DNA of 64,000 nt, from NCBI RefSeq assembly GCF_003938605.1, contig NZ_RHWX01000013.1, positions 1-64,000 on the forward strand. The letters are read 5' to 3'. Both the position numbers and the translations under genes were made by a program. The notes below the pieces were generated by a model. The model saw nothing but the letters and a program-made list of their open reading frames with translations. It searched no databases and was not told the origin of the DNA. Below are positions 34,677-42,825 of the stretch, one piece after another; positions within the stretch are counted from its first letter, which is position 1; every line of letters starts with the position of its first letter. The DNA comes from Brevundimonas sp. 357. GTDB lineage: Bacteria > Pseudomonadota > Alphaproteobacteria > Caulobacterales > Caulobacteraceae.

Positions 34677-34997
34677 TTAATGGCTGGAGGCGAGCTTCAG
34701 CACAACCAGGCCGCTGACGATCAGCACGGCGCCGATGACGCGCATCGGCGTAATAGGCTCGCCCAGCACGGCGATGCCGACGACGAAGGCGCCGACGGCG
34801 CCGATGCCGGTCCAGATCACATAGGCGGTGCCCAGCGGCAACGTCTTCATCGAGATCGACAACAGGCCGAAGCTGATGATCATGAAACCGATGGTGCCGA
34901 TGGTCGGCCAGGGCTTGGTGAAGCCCTCGGAGGCCTTCATCAGGAAGGCCCAGACGATCTCGAACAGACCGGCGAGAAGAAGGAAAATCCAGGCCAT
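34677..34997 (-). CDS. sugE: SMR-family guanidinium exporter (Gdx/SugE)
   Basis: Inner-membrane protein of 106 residues with four helices, from ATG 34997. It begins MAWIFLLLAGLFEIVWAFLM, with the essential Glu13 of the SMR family, and has LPLGTAYVIWTGIGAVGAF, the pattern of the SugE/Gdx subgroup. Members of this group act as dual-topology dimers that exchange guanidinium for protons. The guanidine-II riboswitch immediately upstream supports this specificity over a general drug pump. Confidence 0.92.
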   Translation of the reverse strand: MAWIFLLLAGLFEIVWAFLMKASEGFTKPWPTIGTIGFMIISFGLLSISMKTLPLGTAYVIWTGIGAVGAFVVGIAVLGEPITPMRVIGAVLIVSGLVVLKLASSH

Positions 34998-35021
34998 GAC
35001 GTGCTCCTTGCATGGCATGCC

Positions 35022-35066
35022 GGGTCGTCCCAGCGTCATGCCCACTGATGGGAGAGGTCGTCCTCT
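35022..35066 (-). promoter_or_regulatory. Guanidine-II (mini-ykkC) riboswitch
   Basis: The RNA on the minus strand has two small hairpins, each with an ACGA loop: AGAGG-ACGA-CCUCU (35066-35053) and GGG-ACGA-CCC (35031-35022), separated by 21 bases. An AAGGAG ribosome site lies a few bases further on. This is exactly the guanidine-II architecture (paired ACGR loops). It should free the ribosome site of the exporter gene when guanidinium is bound. Confidence 0.9.
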
Positions 35067-35075
35067 GAGCGCGCC

Positions 35076-35104
35076 CTATTTGGGACAGGAGCGCGGCAAG
35101 TCAA
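35076..35104 (-). promoter_or_regulatory. Promoter of the guanidinium exporter gene
   Basis: On the minus strand, TTGACT (35104-35099) and AAATAG (35081-35076) are separated by exactly 17 bases and sit directly before the riboswitch. This placement would start transcription a few bases upstream of the first ACGA hairpin. Confidence 0.55.
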
Positions 35105-35213
35105 GGTTTCGACACGCCGCGCCGTCGATCCGGTCGCCGGTGATGCCCAAAAGCCTCCATTCCCGCACGGCGAACCTTGACTCATGGCCCCTCGCGCACG
35201 ACACGACCGGTCC

Positions 35214-36515
35214 ATGATCACGCGCTATTCCCGCCCCGACGCCGTCGCCATCTGGTCGCAAGAGACCAAGTACAAGATCTGGTTCGAGATCGAGGCCCAC
35301 GCCGCCACCAAGATGGCCGAGCTGGGCGTGATACCCAGGGAATCGGCCGAGGCCATCTGGGCCAAGGGCAAGGACGCGACCTTCGACGCCGACCGCATCG
35401 ACGAGATCGAGCGCACCACCAAGCACGACGTCATCGCCTTCCTGACCCACGTCGCCGAAATCGTCGGCGAGGAAGCCCGCTTCCTGCACCAGGGCATGAC
35501 CTCTTCGGACGTGCTGGACACCTGTTTCGCGGTGCAGCTGGCGCGCTCGACCGACCTGCTGCTGGGCGGCGTCGATCGCGTTCTGGCCGCGCTGGAGACC
35601 CGCGCCAAGGAGCACAAATACACCCCGACCGTAGGCCGCTCGCACGGCATCCACGCCGAGCCCGTCACCTTCGGCCTGAAGCTGGCCGGCTATCACGCCG
35701 AATTCCAGCGCGCCAAGCGCCGCCTGATCACGGCGCGTGAAGAAATCGCCACCTGCGCCATCTCGGGCGCCGTAGGCACCTTCGCCAACGTCGATCCGGC
35801 CGTCGAGCAATACGTCGCCGACCAGATGGGCCTCAGCGTCGAGCCGGTCTCGACCCAGGTGATCCCGCGCGACCGCCACGCCGCCTATTTCGCCGCCCTG
35901 GGCGTCGTCGCCTCCTCGGTCGAGCGCCTGGCCGTCGAGATCCGCCACCTTCAGCGCACCGAGGTCCTCGAAGCCGAGGAGTTCTTCGACAAGGGCCAGA
36001 AAGGCTCGTCGGCCATGCCGCACAAGCGCAACCCGATCCTGACCGAGAACCTGACCGGTCTGGCCCGTCTGGTCCGTTCGGCCGTGACCCCGGCGATGGA
36101 GAACGTCGCCCTGTGGCACGAACGGGACATCAGCCACTCCTCGGTCGAACGCGGCATCGGTCCGGACGCCACCATCCACCTGGACTTCGCCCTGCATCGT
36201 CTGGCGGGCGTGATCGAACGCCTGAACGTCTATCCCGAGAACATGCAGAAGAATCTCGACCGCCTGGGCGGCCTGGTCTTCTCGCAGCGGGTCATGCTGG
36301 CCCTGACCCAGGCGGGCGTCTCGCGCGAGGACGCCTATGCGGCGGTGCAGGAGAACGCCATGAAGGTCTGGCGCGGCGAGGGCGCCTTCATCGACTTCCT
36401 GAAGGCCGATCCGCGCGTCACCCTGCCCCACGATCAGCTCGAGTCCCTGTTCGACCTCGGCTACCACACCAAGAACGTCGACGTGATCTTCGCTCGGGTC
36501 TTCGGCGAGAGCTGA
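35214..36515 (+). CDS. purB: Adenylosuccinate lyase
   Basis: Protein of 433 residues from ATG 35214 (MITRYSRPDAVAIW). It catalyses two fumarate-releasing steps in purine synthesis. Signatures of the fumarase/aspartase superfamily are clear: GRSHGIHAEPVTFG with the active-site His pair, and GSSAMPHKRNPILTENL with the catalytic Ser loop. It runs divergently from the guanidinium exporter and is followed by its own terminator. purC, purS, purQ, purL and purT are also in this window. Confidence 0.96.
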   Translation: MITRYSRPDAVAIWSQETKYKIWFEIEAHAATKMAELGVIPRESAEAIWAKGKDATFDADRIDEIERTTKHDVIAFLTHVAEIVGEEARFLHQGMTSSDVLDTCFAVQLARSTDLLLGGVDRVLAALETRAKEHKYTPTVGRSHGIHAEPVTFGLKLAGYHAEFQRAKRRLITAREEIATCAISGAVGTFANVDPAVEQYVADQMGLSVEPVSTQVIPRDRHAAYFAALGVVASSVERLAVEIRHLQRTEVLEAEEFFDKGQKGSSAMPHKRNPILTENLTGLARLVRSAVTPAMENVALWHERDISHSSVERGIGPDATIHLDFALHRLAGVIERLNVYPENMQKNLDRLGGLVFSQRVMLALTQAGVSREDAYAAVQENAMKVWRGEGAFIDFLKADPRVTLPHDQLESLFDLGYHTKNVDVIFARVFGES

Positions 36516-36541
36516 CATCCGAACGGAATCCGTTCCTCATG

Positions 36542-36567
36542 GGAGGTGCTGCAATGCGCCTCCTTTT
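36542..36567 (+). terminator. Intrinsic terminator of purB
   Basis: GGAGGTGC pairs with GCGCCTCC around TGCAAT and is followed by TTTTC, 26 bases after the purB stop. Confidence 0.8.
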
Positions 36568-36668
36568 CTCAAATCCCGCCTCAGCTTCACCTCAAAATTG
36601 GAGCCGCCTGTCCGCTTCCTTACTGGTCGCCTTCCAAATCTCATCTAGACTAACCCCTTAGGCTGCCC

Positions 36669-37052
36669 ATGCTTTCGGAATTTGACATGCTTCTGGTGTT
36701 TGCGTTTCTGATCATGGCGTCGCAAATCGACGACACTGCTCCCGCCTTGACCCCGCGCCTAACCGATCCCTCTCGAGTCATGGACTGCATGGCGCCCCTT
36801 GGCGGCGAAACGATCGATCGACGCGTCGAAGTTCAATGCAAGGTTGACAACCGCGGGCGGCCTAAAGACTGCTTCGTCAATGCGCCTGATCTGCCGCCGA
36901 AACAGCGTACGGCCGCAATATGCCTTGCCCGCGCCTATACGGTTGAAGCCAATGACGGCTCCAACAACGCCGGCCGCTTAGTCACCATCCCGATTCATCT
37001 CAGGATGAACACCGTCCCGCCTCCGCCTGGCTTCAAACCACCGGGCTTCTGA
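36669..37052 (+). CDS. Small exported protein with a TonB-C-like domain
   Basis: Protein of 127 residues. A hydrophobic start (MLSEFDMLLVFAFLIMASQI) acts as signal or anchor. The rest has the beta-alpha pattern of the TonB C-terminal fold: RVEVQCKVDNRGRPKDCFVN, then a helix around RTAAICLARAYTVE and a final strand RLVTIPIHLRM. The Cys residues are unusual for TonB and may form disulfides. Composition is somewhat less GC-rich than neighbours. No ExbB/ExbD genes are nearby, so a true TonB energy-transducing role is doubtful. Confidence 0.6.
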   Translation: MLSEFDMLLVFAFLIMASQIDDTAPALTPRLTDPSRVMDCMAPLGGETIDRRVEVQCKVDNRGRPKDCFVNAPDLPPKQRTAAICLARAYTVEANDGSNNAGRLVTIPIHLRMNTVPPPPGFKPPGF

Positions 37053-37168
37053 GGCCGAACACGCCTTCAGCTAAACAAGGGTCCGGAGAGTTGCCCCGCT
37101 CATAGCCACGTCGCGCCTGCTACCCTAAGAGAGAATACCGGCGTGATCCCACGCCCCGGAGCGCCTGC

Positions 37169-37906
37169 ATGAAGTCCCAGCCGACCCTTCGCCTGAACCC
37201 CGTACTCGACGTTCAGAAGTATGCGGAGATTTATGCGCGTGACGGTCTGGTGCAGATTCCGAACGTCTTCGAGCAGCCGACAGCGGAGCTGATCACCGAG
37301 ATCATGGAGACGTCGCTGCCCTGGTCCTTGACCTTCCTGGGCGAGAACGGCCGCCCGGTCAAAATCTCCATGGACGCCCTGCAGGACGCCGGCGCGGACA
37401 TCAAGAGTCAGATAGCCGCCCTCATCCAGCGCAGCGGCCAGCAGTACGGCTTCATCTACTTCAACTTCGGAATGGTGTCGGCCTACAACAGCGGCCAACC
37501 GCGAGCCAACCACCCGATCCATCCGGTAACGGGCTTTCTGATGGGCGAGGAATTCGCCGCCTTCGGGCGTCAGCTGACCGGCGACGATTCCATCCGCTGG
37601 GCGGATTCCCAGGCGACCCTGTACCGCCCCAACGACTTTCTGGGCCTGCACGACGACAGCGCCAGCGGCGAGGTCCAGCGGGTCGCCGCCTATACTCTGG
37701 GCTTCACCTCGCGGTGGCGCTCCGACTGGGGCGGCCAGACCCTGTTCCATGACCCCGAGACCGGCGATGTCACGCGCGGGCTGATCCCGCGCTGGAACAC
37801 CCTGACGCTGTTCCGCGTCCCCCAGCTCCATTCCGTCGCGCCCGTCGCGCCCTATGCGCAGAGCGCGCGGCTCTCCATCGTAGGCTGGTTCCGGCGCGAC
37901 CATTGA
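37169..37906 (+). CDS. 2-oxoglutarate/Fe(II)-dependent oxygenase
   Basis: Protein of 245 residues of the prolyl-4-hydroxylase-like type. Iron ligands are seen as H161-x-D163 in GLHDDSASG and H221 in QLHSVAPVA, with Arg234 in ARLSIVGWFRR as the likely 2-oxoglutarate anchor. Family members hydroxylate proline or other residues using oxygen; the substrate here is unknown. The stop overlaps the start of the DNA glycosylase gene by 4 bases, so the two are translationally coupled. Confidence 0.88.
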   Translation: MKSQPTLRLNPVLDVQKYAEIYARDGLVQIPNVFEQPTAELITEIMETSLPWSLTFLGENGRPVKISMDALQDAGADIKSQIAALIQRSGQQYGFIYFNFGMVSAYNSGQPRANHPIHPVTGFLMGEEFAAFGRQLTGDDSIRWADSQATLYRPNDFLGLHDDSASGEVQRVAAYTLGFTSRWRSDWGGQTLFHDPETGDVTRGLIPRWNTLTLFRVPQLHSVAPVAPYAQSARLSIVGWFRRDH

Positions 37907-38400
37907 CGACCGCCCGCCGGATAGGCTTCCCCCCCGTCGTCGATGAGCGCACCCGCCTGCTGATCCTCGGCAGCCTGCCCGGCGACGCCTCGCTGAGGGC
38001 GGCGCAGTATTACGCCCATCCGCGCAACGCCTTCTGGCGGCTAATCGGGGCGGTGATCGGGGCGGATCTGATCCCCGTGCCCTATGAGGCGCGGCTGGAG
38101 ACCCTGCGGACCCACGGCGTGGGGCTCTGGGACGTGATCGCGTCAGCTGAGCGGCGGGGCAGCCTGGACGCAGCCATCCGCAACCCTCAGGTCGCCGACT
38201 TGATCGCCCTGACGAACCGACTTCCGGCCTTGCGCGCCGTGGCTTTCAACGGAGGAAAGGCGGCGCGCGCCGGGCGACGCATGCTGGAAGGCGCCACAAC
38301 GGCCGAGTTGATCGACCTGCCCTCCTCCAGCCCCGCCCACGCGCGTCCGTTCGAGGAAAAGCTGGGCCGATGGTCCGTCCTGAACGCCTGTCTGGATTGA
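37903..38400 (+). CDS. Hypoxanthine (deoxyinosine)-DNA glycosylase, UDG family 6
   Basis: Protein of 165 residues, starting with TTG at 37903 inside the oxygenase stop (TTGA). The N-terminal motif LLILGSLPGDASLRAAQYYAHPRNAFWRLI is typed here only in part: GSLPGD and YYAHPRNAFW identify the HDG family, which removes deaminated adenine from DNA. SSSPAHA near residue 136 matches the second active-site motif. It is the second glycosylase of the uracil-DNA-glycosylase superfamily in the window, alongside the family-4-type enzyme at 31183. Confidence 0.88.
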   Translation: MTTARRIGFPPVVDERTRLLILGSLPGDASLRAAQYYAHPRNAFWRLIGAVIGADLIPVPYEARLETLRTHGVGLWDVIASAERRGSLDAAIRNPQVADLIALTNRLPALRAVAFNGGKAARAGRRMLEGATTAELIDLPSSSPAHARPFEEKLGRWSVLNACLD

Positions 38401-38522
38401 CCGGCGAAGCCGCCCGTTCACGGGCCGCGCCGGAAAATTTGACGCCCGCCGCATCCTTTTTCGGGTCTGAGCCGTAATCCCCTCCGACGCGGGCGCCGCC
38501 CGTTCACCGAAGGAGAGAAGCC

Positions 38523-39146
38523 ATGACGACCTATCGCACCGCCGCGTTTGCGGCTGCTTCGACCGTCGCCCTGCTGGCGCTGGCCGCCTGCGGTCAAAAC
38601 GACGCCAAGAAGGAGCCCGCCCCCGTCGAGACCCCGGCCCCGTCAGCAGCCCCCGCCACGACCGAGCCGATGGTCGGCGGCGTGGCCATGAACCCGTCCG
38701 ACAATATCGTCGCCAACGCCGCCAAGGCTCCGAACCTGACCACCCTGGTCAGCGCGATCCAGACCGCCGGCCTGACGGAGCGCCTGCAGGGCGCCGGCCC
38801 CTTCACTGTCTTCGCGCCCGACAACGCCGCCTTCGAGAAAATTCCCGCCGCCACGCGCGAGGGCTGGATGCAGCCGGCCCAGAAGGCGGCGCTGACCAAG
38901 CTGTTGACCTATCACGTCGTGCCCGGCCGCCTGACGGCCGCCGACATCGCCGCCCAGGCCCAGGCCAACGGCGGAACCGCCACCCTGACCACGGTCCAGG
39001 GCGAGAAGCTGACGGTCAAGGACGCCGGCGGCGGTCAGTGGCGGATCACCGACGCCAAGGGCGGAACCTCGACCATCACCCAGGCCGACGTGGCCCAGTC
39101 GAACGGGGTGGTTCACATCGTCGACACGGTGCTGATGCCGAAATAG
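38523..39146 (+). CDS. Fasciclin-domain lipoprotein
   Basis: Protein of 207 residues with a lipoprotein signal (VALLALAAC, lipidated Cys23), then an acidic Pro/Ala linker (about 27-48) and a fasciclin (FAS1) domain (about 60-205). The domain shows FTVFAPDNAAFEKIP and LLTYHVVPGRLTAADI, and ends NGVVHIVDTVLMPK. FAS1 domains mediate surface adhesion. The protein should be anchored to the outer or inner membrane. A strong AAGGAG-type ribosome site precedes the start and a bidirectional terminator follows. Confidence 0.92.
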   Translation: MTTYRTAAFAAASTVALLALAACGQNDAKKEPAPVETPAPSAAPATTEPMVGGVAMNPSDNIVANAAKAPNLTTLVSAIQTAGLTERLQGAGPFTVFAPDNAAFEKIPAATREGWMQPAQKAALTKLLTYHVVPGRLTAADIAAQAQANGGTATLTTVQGEKLTVKDAGGGQWRITDAKGGTSTITQADVAQSNGVVHIVDTVLMPK

Positions 39147-39242
39147 GACATCGGATCGAACCGACCGGCCGCGGGCGCGTTGTTCGGATGCGCCCCGGCG
39201 CCTCCGGTCGCTCCCGTTTCCCCGGCGGGAGGCAGATCGAAG

Positions 39243-39274
39243 AAGGGCCGCAACCGGCGACGGTTGCGGCCCTT
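39243..39274. terminator. Bidirectional terminator
   Basis: AAGGGCCGCAACCG pairs perfectly with CGGTTGCGGCCCTT around GCGA. It lies between the convergent fasciclin and ATP synthase zeta genes and can serve both. Confidence 0.8.
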
Positions 39275-39296
39275 GTGTCATTCGATTGCGATGCGA

Positions 39297-39620
39297 TTAT
39301 TCGCCGGCGCGGATCTGTTCGCGCGCGATCGAGGCCAGTTCGTCCATCTTGGAGCGCAGCTCGCCCTCGGACACCGTCATGCCCGAAGCCTTGAAGTCGC
39401 CGGCCACCTTGCGGAAGACGTCTTCCTCGCCCGGCTGTTCGAAGTCGGCGCGGACCACGGCGGCGGCGTATTGCTCGGCGCTCTCAGGCGACAGGCCCAT
39501 CTTCTCGGCAGCCCACAGGCCCAGCATCTTGTTGCGACGCGCGATGGCCTTGAATTCCTGTTCCTGATCGAGGGCGTATTTGGCCTCAAAGGCCTGTTCC
39601 CGATCGTCGAAGGTCGTCAT
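39297..39620 (-). CDS. ATP synthase inhibitor zeta subunit (DUF1476)
   Basis: Protein of 107 residues from ATG 39620. MTTFDDREQAFEAKYALDQE, then KAIARRNKMLGLWAAEKMGL, identify the zeta subunit found in alphaproteobacteria. It binds F1-ATPase and blocks ATP hydrolysis, playing the role that IF1 plays in mitochondria. Length fits the family. It stands alone, away from the ATP synthase operon, as is usual. Confidence 0.93.
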   Translation of the reverse strand: MTTFDDREQAFEAKYALDQEQEFKAIARRNKMLGLWAAEKMGLSPESAEQYAAAVVRADFEQPGEEDVFRKVAGDFKASGMTVSEGELRSKMDELASIAREQIRAGE

Positions 39621-39751
39621 GCGCGTCGTAACTCCAGCCACGGACGAGTCTTGTCCGCAAACGGCTCTATGGCCCCCGGCGCGACCGAACGCAACCAGAC
39701 TTCGGTCTCGTATGCTGACGCAGGGTCGCTTCAGGATATTTGTGTCACAGA

Positions 39752-39838
39752 CGCCCTTCGGCTAAAGGGCGCGTGGTTCTATATAGCCGCCGTCGATTCA
39801 GGAACCGCGCCGCCCCGACCTTCGGGCCGCGCGTTTTT
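39752..39838 (+). promoter_or_regulatory. Structured leader with terminator-like hairpin before purC
   Basis: Two hairpins precede purC on its own strand. GCCCTT and AAGGGC pair at about 39753-39770. CCGCGCCGCCC at 39805 pairs with GGGCCGCGCG and ends in TTTTT at 39834-39838, 41 bases before the ATG. No + strand gene lies just upstream to need a terminator, because zeta reads the other way. This fits an attenuator that controls purC-purS. Confidence 0.45.
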
Positions 39839-39879
39839 CGTTTTGAGGCCGTCCGTTTCCTTCCCCCCGGGGCCCGAAG

Positions 39880-40638
39880 ATGAACACCAAGCGCAAGAAG
39901 CTCTACGAGGGCAAGGCTAAGATCCTGTACGAGGGGCCCGAGCCGGGCACGCTGATCCAGTACTTCAAGGACGACGCGACCGCCTTCAACGCGCAGAAGA
40001 AGGCGACCCTGGAAGGCAAGGGCGTCATCAACAACCGCATCAGCGAATTCATCATGTCGCGCCTGAACTCGATCGGCGTGACCAACCACTTCATCAAGCG
40101 CCTGAACCTGCGCGAGCAGCTGATCCGCGAAGTCGAGATCATTCCGCTGGAAGTCGTCTGCCGCAACGTCGTCGCCGGCTCGCTGGCCCAGCGTCTGGGT
40201 CAGGAAGAGGGCACGCCCCTGCCCCGTTCGATCATCGAATTCTACTACAAGAAGGATGAGCTGAACGACCCGATGGTGACCGAAGAGCACATCACCGCGT
40301 TCAACTGGGCCACGACGCAGGAGCTGGACGACATCCTGGCCATGACGGTGCGGGTGAACGACTATCTGTGCGGCATGTTCGGCGCTGTCGGCATCACCCT
40401 GGTGGACTTCAAGATCGAGTTCGGCCGCGTGTGGGAGAACGACTTCGCCCGCGTCATCCTGGCCGACGAAATCAGCCCCGACTCGTGCCGCCTGTGGGAT
40501 TCGACCACGGGCGAGAAGCTGGACAAGGACCGCTTCCGCCGCGACATGGGCGACGTCATCGAAAGCTACACCGAGGTGGCCCGCCGCCTCGGCATCATGA
40601 AGGACATGCCGACCGTGATTCAGGGAGGGCTGCATTAA
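39880..40638 (+). CDS. purC: SAICAR synthase
   Basis: Protein of 252 residues; joins aspartate to CAIR in purine synthesis. [20 protein letters not shown] is the ATP-binding start, [17 protein letters not shown] and DFKIEFGR are conserved family motifs, and [12 protein letters not shown] is the classic purC signature. The stop overlaps the purS start by one base (TAATG). The leader upstream contains an attenuator-like structure. Confidence 0.97.
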   Translation: MNTKRKKLYEGKAKILYEGPEPGTLIQYFKDDATAFNAQKKATLEGKGVINNRISEFIMSRLNSIGVTNHFIKRLNLREQLIREVEIIPLEVVCRNVVAGSLAQRLGQEEGTPLPRSIIEFYYKKDELNDPMVTEEHITAFNWATTQELDDILAMTVRVNDYLCGMFGAVGITLVDFKIEFGRVWENDFARVILADEISPDSCRLWDSTTGEKLDKDRFRRDMGDVIESYTEVARRLGIMKDMPTVIQGGLH

Positions 40639-40877
40639 TGGCCAAGGTTAAAGTTCACGTCTTCCTCAAGCCCGGCGTCCTGGACGTCCAGGGCAAGGCC
40701 GTCGAAGGCGCCCTGCAGGGTCTGGGCTGGAACGGCGTCTCGGGCGCCCGCGTCGGCAAGCTGATCGAGTTCGACCTCGACGACGCCGTCGCCGACAAGG
40801 AGGCCGAGGTCAAGCGCATGTGCGAGACCCTGCTGGCCAATACGGTCATCGAAAGCTACCGGATCGAAATCGCCTGA
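40638..40877 (+). CDS. purS: FGAM synthase small subunit PurS
   Basis: Protein of 79 residues beginning [20 protein letters not shown]. PurS forms the three-part FGAM synthase with PurQ and small-type PurL; the presence of both in the window supports this. It is coupled to purC, but separated from purQ by about 3.2 kb and from purL by about 5 kb of unrelated genes. An intrinsic terminator closes the unit. Confidence 0.95.
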   Translation: MAKVKVHVFLKPGVLDVQGKAVEGALQGLGWNGVSGARVGKLIEFDLDDAVADKEAEVKRMCETLLANTVIESYRIEIA

Positions 40878-40902
40878 GGGCGATGACGGATCAGACGATC
40901 AG

Positions 40903-40927
40903 GGCCGCTCGGAAGAGCGGCCTTTTT
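40903..40927 (+). terminator. Intrinsic terminator of purC-purS
   Basis: GGCCGCTC-GGAA-GAGCGGCC followed by TTTTTC, 25 bases after the purS stop. Confidence 0.9.
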
Positions 40928-40941
40928 CTATGCCCGCCGAC

Positions 40942-42111
40942 CTAGCCGCACAGGTAATCCCGGCTCAGCGGCGCGGCCGTTTGCTTCTTCGTCAGCTGCA
41001 GTTGGAACACCATGTGGCCCAGCTCGCGGAAGGCGACCTCGCTGGCGGCGAGGTAGAACTCCCACATCCGGCAGAAGCGCTCGTCATACATGGCCAGAGC
41101 CTCGCCGCGCCGGGCCAGAAACCGCTCGCGCCAATGCCGCAGCGTCTCGGCGTAGTGCAGACGCAGCACCTCCATGTCCGTGACCCACAGGCCCGCGCGT
41201 TCGATGGCGGGCAACACCTCGGACAGGGCCGGGATATAGCCGCCGGGGAAGATGTATTTGCGCACCCACGGCTGGGTGCGGTTGGGCGGCGACTTGCGGC
41301 CGATGGAATGGATCACCGCCACCCCGTCATCGTCCAGCAGCCGAGCGACCGTGTCGAAATACTCCTGATAGTTCGGCACGCCGACGTGCTCGAACATCCC
41401 CACCGATATGATGCGGTCGAAGGTCTGATCCAGGTCGCGATAGTCCTGAAGCCGGAAATCGGCCCGGTCGGCGACGCCCAGCGCCGTCGCCCGTTCATTG
41501 GCCGTGCGATGCTGTTCGGTGGACAGGGTGACGCCGGTCACGCGCGCCCCGCGCTCGACCATCGACAGGCCCAGCCCGCCCCAGCCGGCGCCGATGTCCA
41601 GGGCGCTGTGCCCCGGCTCCAGCAGCAGCTTGTCGATCAGGCGGCGCTTCTTGGCGACCTGGGCCTGTTCCAGACTGGCGTCCGGCGTCTCGAAGAAGGC
41701 GCAGGAATATTGCAGGTCTTCGTCCAGGAACAGGCGGTAGAAATCGACCGTCAGATCGTAGTGGTGGTGGACGTTGCTGCGCGCGTGCAGCCGGTCGTTG
41801 GCCTGCTCCGCCCCGCGCTTGATCCGCTGCATCCAGGTCAGCATAGGCGAGCGCGGCCGAAGCGCCAGTTGCGAGGTCGTCAGTTGCAGGAAGTCATAGA
41901 TGCTTCCGCCCTCGATCCGGAACGTCCCGTCCATGAAGGCTTCGCCCAGGGCCAGATCAGGATTGGCGGCGATGGCGACGGCGGTCTTCATGTCCGTCAG
42001 CACGGCCGTCAGTTCCGGTTCGCCCGGCCCCGCCGTCAGCTCACGCCCGTCCGGAAGCCGCACCCGGATCGACCGCGTCTGAAAGGTTCGGTCCAACAGG
42101 GCTTGCAGCAT
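40942..42111 (-). CDS. cfa: Cyclopropane-fatty-acyl-phospholipid synthase family methyltransferase
   Basis: Protein of 389 residues. An N-terminal domain (about 1-110) is followed by the SAM-dependent methyltransferase core with motif I LDIGAGWGGLGLSMVERG (about 188-205). YSCAFFETPDASLEQAQ and ISVGMFEHVG are typical of the CFA synthase/mycolic-acid cyclopropane synthase family, which adds a methylene bridge to unsaturated acyl chains of membrane lipids. The end of the gene lies 15 bases from the purS terminator. Confidence 0.9.
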   Translation of the reverse strand: MLQALLDRTFQTRSIRVRLPDGRELTAGPGEPELTAVLTDMKTAVAIAANPDLALGEAFMDGTFRIEGGSIYDFLQLTTSQLALRPRSPMLTWMQRIKRGAEQANDRLHARSNVHHHYDLTVDFYRLFLDEDLQYSCAFFETPDASLEQAQVAKKRRLIDKLLLEPGHSALDIGAGWGGLGLSMVERGARVTGVTLSTEQHRTANERATALGVADRADFRLQDYRDLDQTFDRIISVGMFEHVGVPNYQEYFDTVARLLDDDGVAVIHSIGRKSPPNRTQPWVRKYIFPGGYIPALSEVLPAIERAGLWVTDMEVLRLHYAETLRHWRERFLARRGEALAMYDERFCRMWEFYLAASEVAFRELGHMVFQLQLTKKQTAAPLSRDYLCG

Positions 42112-42235
42112 CCCGTTCCTCCGCTCATCAAGACAGCTTGACCTTAGCTAGGGACAGAATGTCGCGACGCAACGCCCGTGGCGAGTCTTCCGTTAGTTTG
42201 GGCATCCGAATCCGCCGTCAAAGGAAGAGCGCGCC

Positions 42236-42718
42236 ATGAGCTTCACCGTCACATCGACCGACTTTTCCGACGGAGGCGTCCTGCCCGACGCCCAGGTCAA
42301 GGCGCTGGGAAACACCTCGCCGCAACTGTCGTGGTCCGGCGCGCCCGAAGGGACCAGGAGCTTCGCCGTCAGCTGCTATGATCCCGACGCCCCGACCGGC
42401 TCGGGCTTCTGGCACTGGACGGTCGCCAACATTCCAGCCGATGTCGCCGAACTGGCCGCCGGCGCGGGGGCCGTGGGCGGGGCGAACCTGCCCAAAGGCG
42501 CCGTCCAGGGGCGCACCGACTATGGCGAGGCCGGCTTCGGCGGCGCCGCCCCGCCGCCCGGCCACGGCCCGCACCGCTACATCTTCACCATCTTCGCCGT
42601 GGATGTGGAACGGCTGGACGTGACGGAAGACAACTCGGGCGCGGTCTTCGGCTTCAACCTGCACTTCCACACCCTGGCCAAGGCGTCGATCACGGCGACC
42701 TACGAGAACCGGGGCTGA
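42236..42718 (+). CDS. YbhB/YbcL family PEBP-like protein
   Basis: Protein of 160 residues. The phosphatidylethanolamine-binding protein fold is indicated by NTSPQLSWSGAPEGTRSFAV, CYDPDAPTGSGFWHWTVANI and GPHRYIFTIFAVD. Bacterial members resemble Raf kinase inhibitors; their function is mostly unknown. No signal peptide, so it is probably cytoplasmic. It is divergent from cfa. Confidence 0.93.
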   Translation: MSFTVTSTDFSDGGVLPDAQVKALGNTSPQLSWSGAPEGTRSFAVSCYDPDAPTGSGFWHWTVANIPADVAELAAGAGAVGGANLPKGAVQGRTDYGEAGFGGAAPPPGHGPHRYIFTIFAVDVERLDVTEDNSGAVFGFNLHFHTLAKASITATYENRG

Positions 42719-42825
42719 CCAGCCGACACAAAGCGTGATGACCGCTTCGACGCCGCCCCGGTTGATGCCGTGGGCGGCGTCCTTATTTTGCAGCGCAACC
42801 TCCCCTTGCTGCATCGCGACAATCC

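Noticed and set aside
36669-37052. TonB energy transducer
   Set aside because: Only the C-terminal fold is suggested; the Pro-rich linker and ExbB/ExbD partners are missing, so I call it TonB-C-like only.
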